From the NCBI GenBank assembly GCA_964591085.1, contig CAZPXH010000021.1, forward strand, positions 1-34,182: DNA of 34,182 bases, given 5' to 3'. Made by a program: the position numbers and the translations under genes. The stretch is from CAZPXH01 sp964591085 (GTDB lineage Bacteria; Spirochaetota; Spirochaetia; DSM-27196; CAZPXH01). Below are positions 6,179 through 14,048 of this stretch, in pieces (the first letter of the stretch is position 1; every line of letters begins with the position of its first letter). The notes beneath the pieces were generated by a model. That model was not told where the DNA came from and searched no databases. It was given only the letters and a program-made list of their open reading frames with translations.

Positions 6179-7576
6179 ATGGCTCGCTTGTGGGACAAAG
6201 GCGCGGGGCTTGATCCCGTCATTCATCAGTTCACCGTTGGCCGGGACCCGGAGCTGGACCTGCAGCTGCTTCCGGCGGACTGCGCCGCCTCCGTTGCGCA
6301 CGCAGCCGTCCTTGAGCGCGCCGGAGTGCTCTCCGCGGAGGAGAAGGGATCTCTGGAGACCGCGCTGCGGGAGATAGCCCGCAGATCCCTGGAAGGCAGC
6401 TTCCCCATCCCCCCGGATCTGGAAGACGGCCACACGGCCATTGAGAACTCCCTGACACAGACCCTGGGGGAGGCTGGACGAAAGATCCACACGGGCCGAT
6501 CCCGGAATGACCAGGTGCTGACCTGCCTCCGCCTCTACACCCGGGAGCGCGTGCTGGACGTGGCGGAAGCCGCATCAGCGCTGGTTGCTGCGCTGTTGGA
6601 TCTGGGCACCCGGGAGGAGCGCACGCTCATGCCGGGCAGGACCCACATGCAGCTCGCCATGCCCTCCAGCGTGGGGCTCTGGGCCGCAGCGTGGGCTGAG
6701 GAACTTCTGGAACACCTGGAACTCCTGGACTCCGTATCCCGGCTCGTCAACCGGAGCCCCCTGGGAGCCGCTGCCGGCTATGGGCCACCCCTGACCCTGG
6801 ACCGCGCCCACGCAGCCAGCCTCATGGGATTCGCGCGCCCGGTTACCACGTCCCTTGGCGCAATCCAGTCCCGCGGAATTACGGAGGCTCGTGTGTTGTC
6901 TGTTCTGGATGACATGGGGCTCACGCTCTCCCGAATTGCCAGCGATCTCATCCTCTTTGCCCTCCCGGAGCTTGGTTACTTCAGCCTGCCGACGGAGTTG
7001 TGCACCGGAAGCAGCATCATGCCCCAGAAGCAGAACCCGGACCTGCTGGAGCTGCTGCGGAGCGGTTCCGCGCGGCTCAGTGCCGCGCACACAACGGTGA
7101 GAAACGTGATCCGCTCAAGCCCCGGCGGCTACAACCGGGATGTTCAGGACACCAAGGCTCCGCTTCTGGAAGGCTTTGCGCTCACCCGGCAGATGCTGTC
7201 GGTGGCCGCGCGTGCTGTCAGTGGGCTGCGGGTCAATCACCAGAAGATCCGGTCTGCCATGGCACCGGAGCTCTTTGCCACAGATGCGTCAATGGCCCGG
7301 GTGGATGCGGGCGAGAGCTTCCGGGAAGCCTACGGTGCTGTAGCCACAGACCTTCAGAGCGTTAGCGTCCCGGCGGATGAAGAGGTCTTCCGTCGGCGGC
7401 AGACCCTGGGAGCCCCCGGAAACCCGGGTACCGGAATCCTGCAGGAGCGCCTGACTGCGGCGTGGGCCGTGCTCAAAGCCGCCCGGGATCACCACGCTCA
7501 GGCGATTCGCGGACTCATCGGTTCGCAGACCCTAGTGCCCGGCGAAGGGCAAGGACCAGCACCAGAAGCGCCATGA
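6179..7576 (+). CDS. argH: Argininosuccinate lyase
   Basis: The 465-residue product belongs to the fumarase/aspartase superfamily and has ArgH length. ArgH splits argininosuccinate into arginine and fumarate, the last step of arginine synthesis. The flexible catalytic loop TGSSIMPQKQNPD is present with the serines at 278-279; the usual KKNPD is KQNPD here. HTGRSRNDQV near residue 104, and TLMPGRTHMQ further on, are typical ArgH substrate-binding segments. No argG or other arg genes lie nearby. The ATG at 6179 lacks a Shine-Dalgarno sequence. Its last 62 bases overlap the 3' end of the convergent permease gene. Confidence 0.95.
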   Translation: MARLWDKGAGLDPVIHQFTVGRDPELDLQLLPADCAASVAHAAVLERAGVLSAEEKGSLETALREIARRSLEGSFPIPPDLEDGHTAIENSLTQTLGEAGRKIHTGRSRNDQVLTCLRLYTRERVLDVAEAASALVAALLDLGTREERTLMPGRTHMQLAMPSSVGLWAAAWAEELLEHLELLDSVSRLVNRSPLGAAAGYGPPLTLDRAHAASLMGFARPVTTSLGAIQSRGITEARVLSVLDDMGLTLSRIASDLILFALPELGYFSLPTELCTGSSIMPQKQNPDLLELLRSGSARLSAAHTTVRNVIRSSPGGYNRDVQDTKAPLLEGFALTRQMLSVAARAVSGLRVNHQKIRSAMAPELFATDASMARVDAGESFREAYGAVATDLQSVSVPADEEVFRRRQTLGAPGNPGTGILQERLTAAWAVLKAARDHHAQAIRGLIGSQTLVPGEGQGPAPEAP

Positions 7577-8348
7577 TCAGGAGGCTCGGCAATCCGGCAA
7601 GGGTTCCGGGCGCCGCGCTTCCCGCCTGCAAGCGAATAGAGCTGAGCTCCGCAAGCGCGTACACCGCCGTTGCCCCCAGGATTGCCAGGGGCCTGCGGAA
7701 GCCCAGGTACACCAACACCAGTGCAACCCAGCCCCGCCCGGCGGCCAGCCCCTGGGCAACGCTCCCCAGCCTGAAGGCAAGCAGGGCCCCAGCCAGGGCC
7801 GGGAGTGCGGATGATCCAGCGATAGCCAGATCCGTCAGCAGACCCCGATCCCAGCCGGCCGCGGCAACGGTCTGCGGAGAGCTACCCAGGGCCCTGAGCA
7901 CCGTTCCCGTTCTGCTTTGGTACAGAAGCAGGGAGAGCAACGGCGGAGTTAGGAGCAGCAGCCCAGTGGAAACCGGAAGCAGCAGGCTTCCGGCGGATTG
8001 CGGGAAGCCTGGCAGCCGGAGGATGCCGGGAGCATCAAAGAAGAGGTCCCCGGCAATCGGTACTGCCCCGGCAATGAGCAGGTTGATTCCCAGCGCCACC
8101 AGAAAGGGATTGGCGCCGCTTCTGCTGGTCGCGCGGCCCTGCAGGAATCCCAGGAGGCACCCTGCTGTCAGCGCTGAGACCATCCCAATCAGTGGAGAGC
8201 CGCTGCCTGCTGCCGCGATGTAGCCCACAAACGCGCCCAGGTTGATGTGCCCCTCAACCGCAATGTTCAGGCGGCCCACTGTCTCAGACAGCAACGCACC
8301 GCAGGCGGCCAGGAGCAGTGGGGCGCCCAGCAGAATCAGGGTGCTCAC
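7515..8348 (-). CDS. BMP-family ABC importer, second permease
   Basis: The 277-residue protein is almost entirely hydrophobic, with about eight membrane segments. It belongs to the BPD_transp_2 type of permeases (YufQ/RbsC-like). GRLNIAVEGHINLGAF near the start is the typical segment of the second BMP permease. The GTG at 8348 overlaps the stop of the first permease gene as GTGA and is favoured over the long upstream extension, which would run antisense-like through that gene. It forms the transmembrane channel with the product of 8345-9352. It is the last gene of a four-gene operon and converges with argH. Confidence 0.88.
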   Translation of the reverse strand: MSTLILLGAPLLLAACGALLSETVGRLNIAVEGHINLGAFVGYIAAAGSGSPLIGMVSALTAGCLLGFLQGRATSRSGANPFLVALGINLLIAGAVPIAGDLFFDAPGILRLPGFPQSAGSLLLPVSTGLLLLTPPLLSLLLYQSRTGTVLRALGSSPQTVAAAGWDRGLLTDLAIAGSSALPALAGALLAFRLGSVAQGLAAGRGWVALVLVYLGFRRPLAILGATAVYALAELSSIRLQAGSAAPGTLAGLPSLLIMALLVLVLALRRALGSANR

Positions 8349-9352
8349 CGTCTTCGCCCCAATGCCAGGATGAGGAGGACGATCCCCTGCAGGAGGGTGG
8401 TGAGGCTGGTGGACAAACCGGACAGCACCTGGGCTGATGCAGCGCCGGTAACAATCCATGCCATGACCAGGGCAGCCGGCAGCACCAGAATCGGTTGCAG
8501 CCCGGCCAGCAAGGCAACTGCAATGCCATTCCATCCAACGCCGGATGTCATTCCCGCGAACATCGCTCCGAATGAGCCCAGCACCGCGGCGGCTCCTGCC
8601 ATTCCGTGCAGAGCCCCGCTCACCGCCATTGCACCTGCTCGCGCGGCCGGGAGTGGAACCCCGGCGTATCGGGCAAAGCGCTCGTTGGCTCCAAGGAGGC
8701 GGAGCTCGAAGCCTGCGCGGCTGCGGCGTTCCCACGCGGACAGCAGCAGAACCACCAGGACTGCGATCGGGAGTGCCACGGAAAGCCTGCTCGGCGGAAG
8801 GAGTGCGGGGAGTCTATACGCATCCGAGACAGGGACTGTGGCCAGGAGAGAGCTGCCGGAATCCCGCAGAGGCCCGGTCACCAGGTAGTCCACCACCGGG
8901 ATCAGGCCGGCGCTGATTAGGAAGGAAGAAAGCAGCTCATCGATGTCCAGATGGGCGCGGAGCAGGCCGGAGATCGCCGCAAGCACGGCACCGGCGGCCG
9001 CACCGAGGGCAAGCAAGAGCGGTACCCCGATGATTCCGGGAACCCAGTCTGCCGCGGAGCCTGCAATCACCACCAGGAGAGCCGGAACCGCTACCTGTGC
9101 CTCGCCCCCAAGGTTGAAGCTTCCGGCGCGGAAGGCCAGCGTGATCCCAAGGCCGCTGAAACACAGGAGCGTTGCATAGGCAAGGGTGTTGCCCAGGATG
9201 AGGCGGGACCGAAAGGGTCCGCCGAGCAGCAACAGAAAGGATTCCGAAGGGTTTGGCGCAAAGGCGCTGACCAGACCCAGTGCGGCCAGCGCCGCCAGGA
9301 CCGAGATGAGAGTGCTACGCCAGTTCCAGGACTGTATCCGAAATGTGCTCAA
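8345..9352 (-). CDS. BMP-family ABC importer, first permease
   Basis: The 335-residue integral membrane protein has about nine hydrophobic segments and the family segment GITLAFRAGSFNLGGEAQ near residue 75, as in YufP-type permeases. The only reasonable start seen is a TTG at 9352, inside the 3' end of the ATPase gene (38-base overlap), without a clear ribosome binding site. A CTG start slightly downstream cannot be excluded. Coupling to the ATPase gene is likely. With the second permease it should form the translocation path for a nucleoside-like or other small polar ligand. Confidence 0.85.
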   Translation of the reverse strand: MSTFRIQSWNWRSTLISVLAALAALGLVSAFAPNPSESFLLLLGGPFRSRLILGNTLAYATLLCFSGLGITLAFRAGSFNLGGEAQVAVPALLVVIAGSAADWVPGIIGVPLLLALGAAAGAVLAAISGLLRAHLDIDELLSSFLISAGLIPVVDYLVTGPLRDSGSSLLATVPVSDAYRLPALLPPSRLSVALPIAVLVVLLLSAWERRSRAGFELRLLGANERFARYAGVPLPAARAGAMAVSGALHGMAGAAAVLGSFGAMFAGMTSGVGWNGIAVALLAGLQPILVLPAALVMAWIVTGAASAQVLSGLSTSLTTLLQGIVLLILALGRRR

Positions 9353-10637
9353 GCCCGTCGCGGTCCGTACTGATCAGGATTGATGCCCCGCCCGCGCGGG
9401 CGTGACAGTCCAGATGGTAGCACAGGTGGGACTGGGCCGTGGCATCCAGCCCGGCAAAGGGCTCTGCCAGGATGAGCAGGTCCGGTGCCCGGTGGAGCTC
9501 ACGGGCAAGAACCGTGCGTTGCATCATTCCGCCGGAAAGCGAGTGCATAGGGGTTCGGGGTGCAAGCGCAAGGCCTGCAAGCTCGGCTACTTCCTCAACC
9601 CGCTTTGCGATGTGCGCCCGATCCGCCATTCCACCGGGAAACAACAGTTCGCGGTCATGCACCGCCAGGTTTTCCCACATGTCCAACCCCGGATCCGCTG
9701 CCTCGGTGAGCCTGCGGGACGGCAGCCAGCTCAGGCTGATTCCCGGCTCCACCTCCCGCATTCCGGCCATGGGGGATGCGCCGGCCAGCGCTGCCGCAGC
9801 ACGGTCCACCGAGATTCCGGGTCCGGCCAGCAACCCGAGGATGCAGCCACGCGGAACCCGGAAGCTGACCGGTCTGCGAGCCCGCTCCCCAAGCATCGCG
9901 TTTTCCACCGCCAGCACTGCAGCCCCCTCCCGCCGGGGCGGGCGGATGGGTTCGGTAGCGGCACCACCGAGCAGATGCTGAAGCCGCTCCCGGTCCAGGT
10001 CCTCCCGGGCATAGCTTGCCTCCAGTCGGCCGTGGCGCATCAGGAGAATCCGGTCTGACCAATCAAGGATCCGGGGCAGACGATGGGAGGCCACAAGCAC
10101 TGCGCGTCCGGATGACTTGGCCTCGCGAATGCCTTGCGCGAGAAGGGCCGCCGCGTCCTGATCCAGCAGCGCATCCGGCTCATCCAGAAGGAGTACCGGC
10201 GCGCTTCCGGAAAGCGCCGCGTGCAGCGCAAGCATGGCCGCTTCCGGGTCTCCCAGACGCGCGTGCTGTGTCCGCGCATTGATTCCGGCAAGCCCTACCA
10301 GGCCGCTTCCCGTGGGAATGGACCCGCGTTCGGCCGGACCGCCGAGGACCGTCCAGGCTTCCGCACAGCTCAGCCCGGACAGGCGCGGCTGGTACTGAGC
10401 AACGTGGCGCAGCAGGCCTGAGGACAAGGGGTCCGGGTTTCCCGCCACGCGCACTTCGCCGGCGGTCCGGCCGGCGGGGGAGGCGAGCGCCTGGATCAGC
10501 GTTGATTTCCCGGCGCCGTTGTCCCCCACCAGGCCGGTGACAGTCCCGGCTTCCAGCGAAAGATCAACGCCAGCAAGAGCCTCTTCGGCAGCACCGGAAT
10601 AGCGCTGCCGTAGGCCGCTCGCCTGCAGGAGGACCAC
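9315..10637 (-). CDS. BMP-family ABC importer, double ATPase subunit with reciprocal degenerate motifs
   Basis: The 440-residue protein has two fused nucleotide-binding halves like YufO and RbsA but is shorter than the usual 500. Half 1 has an intact Walker A GDNGAGKS (38-45) and Walker B LLLDEP (149-154), but its signature region reads ARLGDPEAAML instead of LSGGQ. Half 2 has an intact signature LSGGMMQR (367-374), but its P-loop is reduced to AGPGISVDR (271-279) without Lys, and its Walker B is LILAEP with Ala for Asp. One composite ATP site (half-1 P-loop with half-2 signature) is therefore complete and the other is not. The GTG at 10637 overlaps the lipoprotein stop by one base. Confidence 0.88.
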   Translation of the reverse strand: MVLLQASGLRQRYSGAAEEALAGVDLSLEAGTVTGLVGDNGAGKSTLIQALASPAGRTAGEVRVAGNPDPLSSGLLRHVAQYQPRLSGLSCAEAWTVLGGPAERGSIPTGSGLVGLAGINARTQHARLGDPEAAMLALHAALSGSAPVLLLDEPDALLDQDAAALLAQGIREAKSSGRAVLVASHRLPRILDWSDRILLMRHGRLEASYAREDLDRERLQHLLGGAATEPIRPPRREGAAVLAVENAMLGERARRPVSFRVPRGCILGLLAGPGISVDRAAAALAGASPMAGMREVEPGISLSWLPSRRLTEAADPGLDMWENLAVHDRELLFPGGMADRAHIAKRVEEVAELAGLALAPRTPMHSLSGGMMQRTVLARELHRAPDLLILAEPFAGLDATAQSHLCYHLDCHARAGGASILISTDRDGLEHISDTVLELA

Positions 10638-11665
10638 TACGGCAGGGGGAGGGAAAGATCCAGCTCACCATCCTGGAGGCGGCTGCGCATCTGATTCATG
10701 GCGTCCTGGATCTCCTGCGGCGCAATCCGCTGGAAGGCCCGGGCTTCGGTGTCAAAGTCCACGTAACCCTCTGCAACTCCCAACACTCGTGCCGTCCCAA
10801 AGTCAAGCTCGCCGTCAATGGCAGAGAGCACCGCCTCCTCGGCCGCGCGGTCCAGAGCAATTTGTGTGCTTCCCGCCACAATATCGGGATCAACCTCGTA
10901 GCCGCTGCGGTCAAACCAGAGTGCGTAGGCTCCCGCTTCCCGAGCGGCTGCAACCACGCCTTCATTTGCGCTTCCGGCGATGGTGAGGATGACATCCACG
11001 CCCGAATCAATCATGGACCGGGCGATGTCCGCAGCACCCGCGGCGTCAAACCAGTTGCCCAGGACCCGGAAGTCCAGTTCGGCCGACGGCACGGCCGTCC
11101 GCGCACCCAGCAGGTAGCCCGGACGGATGACATCGTTCATCACCGGGAACTCCTGCCCGGCAAGCAGCCCCACCCGGAGCTCCGGGTTCGCCTGCTCCAT
11201 GTCGCTACTGGTGACCAGCCCGGCGTAGTATCCGGCGAGGAAAGCTTGTTCCCGCTGGTTGAACGCGATTGTGGCAATTGCGGGGTTGCCTTCCAGGTAG
11301 CCGTCCAGGATGAGGAACCGCGCGTCTTCACTGAACTCGGTTACGTTGGCCGCCAGGTCCGGAAGCGACGGGTTTGCACTCACAATCAGCTCGTAGGTGC
11401 CGGTTTCCGCAAGCGAAAGGAGCCCGTTTTCCCATTCGCCCTGATTGAAACCGCCTTCAACCACCCGAACACCAGCATTCTCCCGCGCCGCAGCGGCGGC
11501 CTCTACTCCCGCAACCAGGAGCTCGTAGGTGGGGCTTCCCTCAACCACGCCGGGAATGAACACGGCTATGTCAAAGCTCTCGGTGGCCGCAGACTCCGCC
11601 GCATCCCCGCAGGATGCGAGCACCGCGGCAAGCGCGCCGAGAAGCAGTACGCTTTGCAACTTCAT
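10637..11665 (-). CDS. BMP-family substrate-binding lipoprotein (PnrA/TmpC-like)
   Basis: The 342-residue product has a signal sequence and lipobox LASC with Cys19. The rest is a periplasmic-binding fold of the basic membrane protein family, similar in type to treponemal PnrA/TmpC, which binds purine nucleosides. Family-like segments include IAVFIPGVVEGSPTYE after the signal and DVILTIAGSANEG later. It captures ligand outside the membrane and feeds the two permeases downstream. It is the first gene of the operon. A GATAAT box lies 8 bases ahead of the ATG, and no Shine-Dalgarno sequence is visible. The exact ligand cannot be told from sequence alone. Confidence 0.9.
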   Translation of the reverse strand: MKLQSVLLLGALAAVLASCGDAAESAATESFDIAVFIPGVVEGSPTYELLVAGVEAAAAARENAGVRVVEGGFNQGEWENGLLSLAETGTYELIVSANPSLPDLAANVTEFSEDARFLILDGYLEGNPAIATIAFNQREQAFLAGYYAGLVTSSDMEQANPELRVGLLAGQEFPVMNDVIRPGYLLGARTAVPSAELDFRVLGNWFDAAGAADIARSMIDSGVDVILTIAGSANEGVVAAAREAGAYALWFDRSGYEVDPDIVAGSTQIALDRAAEEAVLSAIDGELDFGTARVLGVAEGYVDFDTEARAFQRIAPQEIQDAMNQMRSRLQDGELDLSLPLP

Positions 11666-11748
11666 TGATGCAAATTATCGAATCGGGTGCTTCGCGGCCA
11701 GCCGACGGGCCTTGACCGCCAGCGGCTGCGCCGGAAAGCTGGCGGCTC

Positions 11749-13137
11749 ATGCCGCGAACGCTGCTGTGTATAGATATCGGCACCTCATCCATGAAGGCCG
11801 GGCTGCTGGATGACAAGGGTCACCAGCTCGCCTTTGCCCGCGCTCCCTTTGTCACCGGCGCAGCGGAACTGGCGGACTGGAGTGCAAACCGCTGGCGCCA
11901 AGCCTTTGCCCTGGTTTGCGCGGAACTCCGCCCGACAAGCGTTGATGCCGTTGTGATCAGTGGCCACGGACCGAGCGTGACCGCCGTTGACGCTTCCGGA
12001 GAACCCCTCGCGCCCTCCAGCCTCTGGCTGGATCACCGTGAGGTGCGCAAGCCGGGGATCGCATCGTACTTCCTCCCCCGGATGCGCTGGCTCCTGGACA
12101 CCTACCCCAGGCTGCCGGAGTCCGGGCTCACCTGGTTCCTCGGCTGCCCCGAATGGCTGGCCCATCACCTCACGGGCGAGGCGTGGAGCTTCACCCCCAA
12201 CGAGAGCTTCCTGCCCTACATCTACGATGCGTCTGCCGCGGATGCCTACGCTATCCCCACCGAGACCCTGCCACCCTTCCTGTACCCGGGGCATCAGGCC
12301 GGGATGGTTCGGGAGGACATTGCTCAGGAGTGCGGTCTTCCGGCTGGAATTCCGGTGTTTGCCGGTGGACCGGACTACCTGATGAGCATTGTTGGGACAG
12401 ACGCCATGGAGCCCGGGCGGATCTGTGACCGTGCCGGCACCAGCGAGGGCATCAATTACTGCTCGCCAGATCCGGTAGACGATCCCGGTCTCCGCTCGCT
12501 CCCGCATATCCTGGACGGCCACTTCTCCGTTGCCGCGATCCTCGCGTCCACCGGACGCCTGTTTGAGTGGTATCGTCGGATCAGCGGCCAGGCGGGCGTT
12601 GACTACGAGACCATGATTGAGCGAACCGACAATCGGCGCCGTTGGGATCGGCGACCGTGGTTCTTCCCGAGCCTGCAGGAGGGCCCGATCTCCGAGTTCT
12701 CCGCGGGGATGTTCGTTGGGCTTGGCGCGGATGACAGCGCCGCTGATATGGGACGCGCGGTGCTCAACAGCATCGGGTTTGCGGTGAAGGAGGCTCTGGA
12801 TCGCTTTGCCGTGCACGGTCTTGCGGTGGCGGAGCTGCGGATCTGTGGGGGGCAGGCCAAGAACAGCGCGTGGACCCGGATGAAGGCTGACCTCTGCGGG
12901 GTGCCGCTCCTGGTTCCGGAGGTGGCTGACGCCGAGCTGGTGGGGAACTGTTGTGCCGGACTCGTGGGGCTGGGGGAGGCAAGGACTCTGGGAGAAGCGG
13001 CGGAACGCGCGGTGCGCTTTGTCAGGAGAACCGAGCCGGACCCGGAAGCCCACGCACGCTTCACCGACCTCTATGGCCGGTATCGGCAGGCGCGCGAGCG
13101 TTTCCGTGCAGCTCTTGCCGACTGCGAGGAGCTATAG
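11749..13137 (+). CDS. FGGY-family carbohydrate kinase
   Basis: The 462-residue product shows the FGGY pattern. The N-terminal phosphate loop is CIDIGTSSMKAG (7-18), LWLDHRE lies at about 92-98, the catalytic aspartate is probably Asp209 in AGGPDYLMSIVGTDA, and the C-terminal half has GGQAKNSAWTRMKADLCGVP. These enzymes phosphorylate pentoses, pentuloses or polyols; xylulokinase is the nearest in style, but the substrate cannot be fixed. It is divergent from the BMP importer with an 83-base gap, so it may act on the imported compound or a product of it. The ATG at 11749 has no ribosome binding site. A TTGACC 17 bases ahead of a poor -10 would give a nearly leaderless mRNA. Confidence 0.88.
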   Translation: MPRTLLCIDIGTSSMKAGLLDDKGHQLAFARAPFVTGAAELADWSANRWRQAFALVCAELRPTSVDAVVISGHGPSVTAVDASGEPLAPSSLWLDHREVRKPGIASYFLPRMRWLLDTYPRLPESGLTWFLGCPEWLAHHLTGEAWSFTPNESFLPYIYDASAADAYAIPTETLPPFLYPGHQAGMVREDIAQECGLPAGIPVFAGGPDYLMSIVGTDAMEPGRICDRAGTSEGINYCSPDPVDDPGLRSLPHILDGHFSVAAILASTGRLFEWYRRISGQAGVDYETMIERTDNRRRWDRRPWFFPSLQEGPISEFSAGMFVGLGADDSAADMGRAVLNSIGFAVKEALDRFAVHGLAVAELRICGGQAKNSAWTRMKADLCGVPLLVPEVADAELVGNCCAGLVGLGEARTLGEAAERAVRFVRRTEPDPEAHARFTDLYGRYRQARERFRAALADCEEL

Positions 13138-13193
13138 TCGCCGTCGGTGGATCACTCGCCGGTGCGAGGGTATATTCCGGTCCGGGACCGCTT

Positions 13194-13583
13194 ATGATGA
13201 TATTTCCGGGTTTCTTCTTCGCACTCCTCGGGCCCTTCTTCTTCACCTTCGTGGCAATCCGCGTAGGGTCTGCCATCTTCCGCAGCATCCAGCGTTCTGA
13301 CCGACACGCAGAGTTCCCCAGTCCCGTGACCCGCTACCGCCTTCCGGAGACCGCATCCTCAAGCGGGCGCGATCGGATGCAGGCGCGGGTGTTCAAGCTT
13401 GCCTACCGCCTGAAGGGCCGGGTGACCGTCAGCGACGTTGTGGTGGAAACCGGCATGCCGGTGAAGGAAGCCGAGGAGCTGCTGGAAGGAATGGTGGACG
13501 GCACCCACGTTCGCATGGAAGTGCGGGACAACGGGAGCATCATCTACGAGTTCCCGGAGATCATCGAACGCTTTGAGGAATAG
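13194..13583 (+). CDS. Small membrane-anchored protein with winged-helix-like C-terminal part
   Basis: The 129-residue product begins MMIFPGFFF with one hydrophobic segment (about 3-28). An Arg-rich region follows, then a domain (about 62-125) with the feel of a small winged helix: FKLAYRLKGRVTVSDVVVETG, then KEAEELLEGM and a two-strand wing ending in IIYEFPEI. I recognise no named family. A TATATT box at 13171-13176 could be its -10. It follows the kinase gene by 56 bases and faces the P-II gene, separated by a terminator. It could be a membrane-tethered regulator, but that is only a guess from fold impression. Confidence 0.65.
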   Translation: MMIFPGFFFALLGPFFFTFVAIRVGSAIFRSIQRSDRHAEFPSPVTRYRLPETASSSGRDRMQARVFKLAYRLKGRVTVSDVVVETGMPVKEAEELLEGMVDGTHVRMEVRDNGSIIYEFPEIIERFEE

Positions 13584-13600
13584 TCCGCAGAGATAGGAAA

Positions 13601-13631
13601 AGCCCCGACCGTGGGTGACCCGGCCGGGGCT
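13601..13631 (-). terminator. Terminator of the amtB/P-II operon
   Basis: AGCCCCG (13601-13607) pairs with CGGGGCT (13625-13631), with further pairing inside. On the minus strand the stem is followed by TTTTCC. It lies between the convergent stops of the P-II gene (13691) and the small membrane protein gene (13583). Confidence 0.75.
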
Positions 13632-13690
13632 GGAATCTTCAGAGCCGCTGTCGGTTGCCCGGCAGTGGCGTTCTTACTGTGCGCCAGGGC

Positions 13691-14032
13691 TCAGCCAATG
13701 GCTGCGTTGCCCTCCTCACCGCTGCGGATTCGAATCACCCGCTCCAGCGGCACCACAAAGATCTTGCCGTCACCAATCTCGCCCGTGCGGGCTCCCTTGA
13801 TGATGGCGTCAATCGTGGGCTGAACGAACTCGTCATTGACGGCAATGTCAATGCGGGTCTTCTTCAGGAGGTTCACCTCTATGTCCACACCACGGTAGGA
13901 CTCGTGGAACCCCTTCTGCTGACCGGCGCCAAGGGCGTTGGTCACCGACATCTTGAAGATCTCAGCCTTGTACAGCTCTTCCTTCACATCATTGAGCTTG
14001 TAGGGCTGGATGTAGGCAGTAATCAGTTTCAT
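13691..14032 (-). CDS. glnK: P-II family nitrogen signalling protein lacking the uridylylation tyrosine
   Basis: The 113-residue protein has P-II length and fold marks: MKLITAYIQPYKL at the start, the T-loop region around 37-55 and the C-terminal signature GARTGEIGDGKIFV. P-II trimers sense ATP/ADP and 2-oxoglutarate, and GlnK-type members block AmtB. Numbering matches enteric GlnB exactly through YRG at 46-48, but position 51 is Ile instead of the Tyr that GlnD uridylylates. It starts 16 bases after amtB and is co-transcribed with it. The ATG at 14032 has AAGGAG about 13 bases upstream. The symbol is given for its pairing with amtB. Confidence 0.93.
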   Translation of the reverse strand: MKLITAYIQPYKLNDVKEELYKAEIFKMSVTNALGAGQQKGFHESYRGVDIEVNLLKKTRIDIAVNDEFVQPTIDAIIKGARTGEIGDGKIFVVPLERVIRIRSGEEGNAAIG

Positions 14033-14048
14033 TGCGTAATCCCGCTCC

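Noticed and set aside
13725..13745. A GGATTCGAATC segment resembling a tRNA T arm
   Set aside because: It lies inside the P-II coding sequence and no cloverleaf can be built around it.
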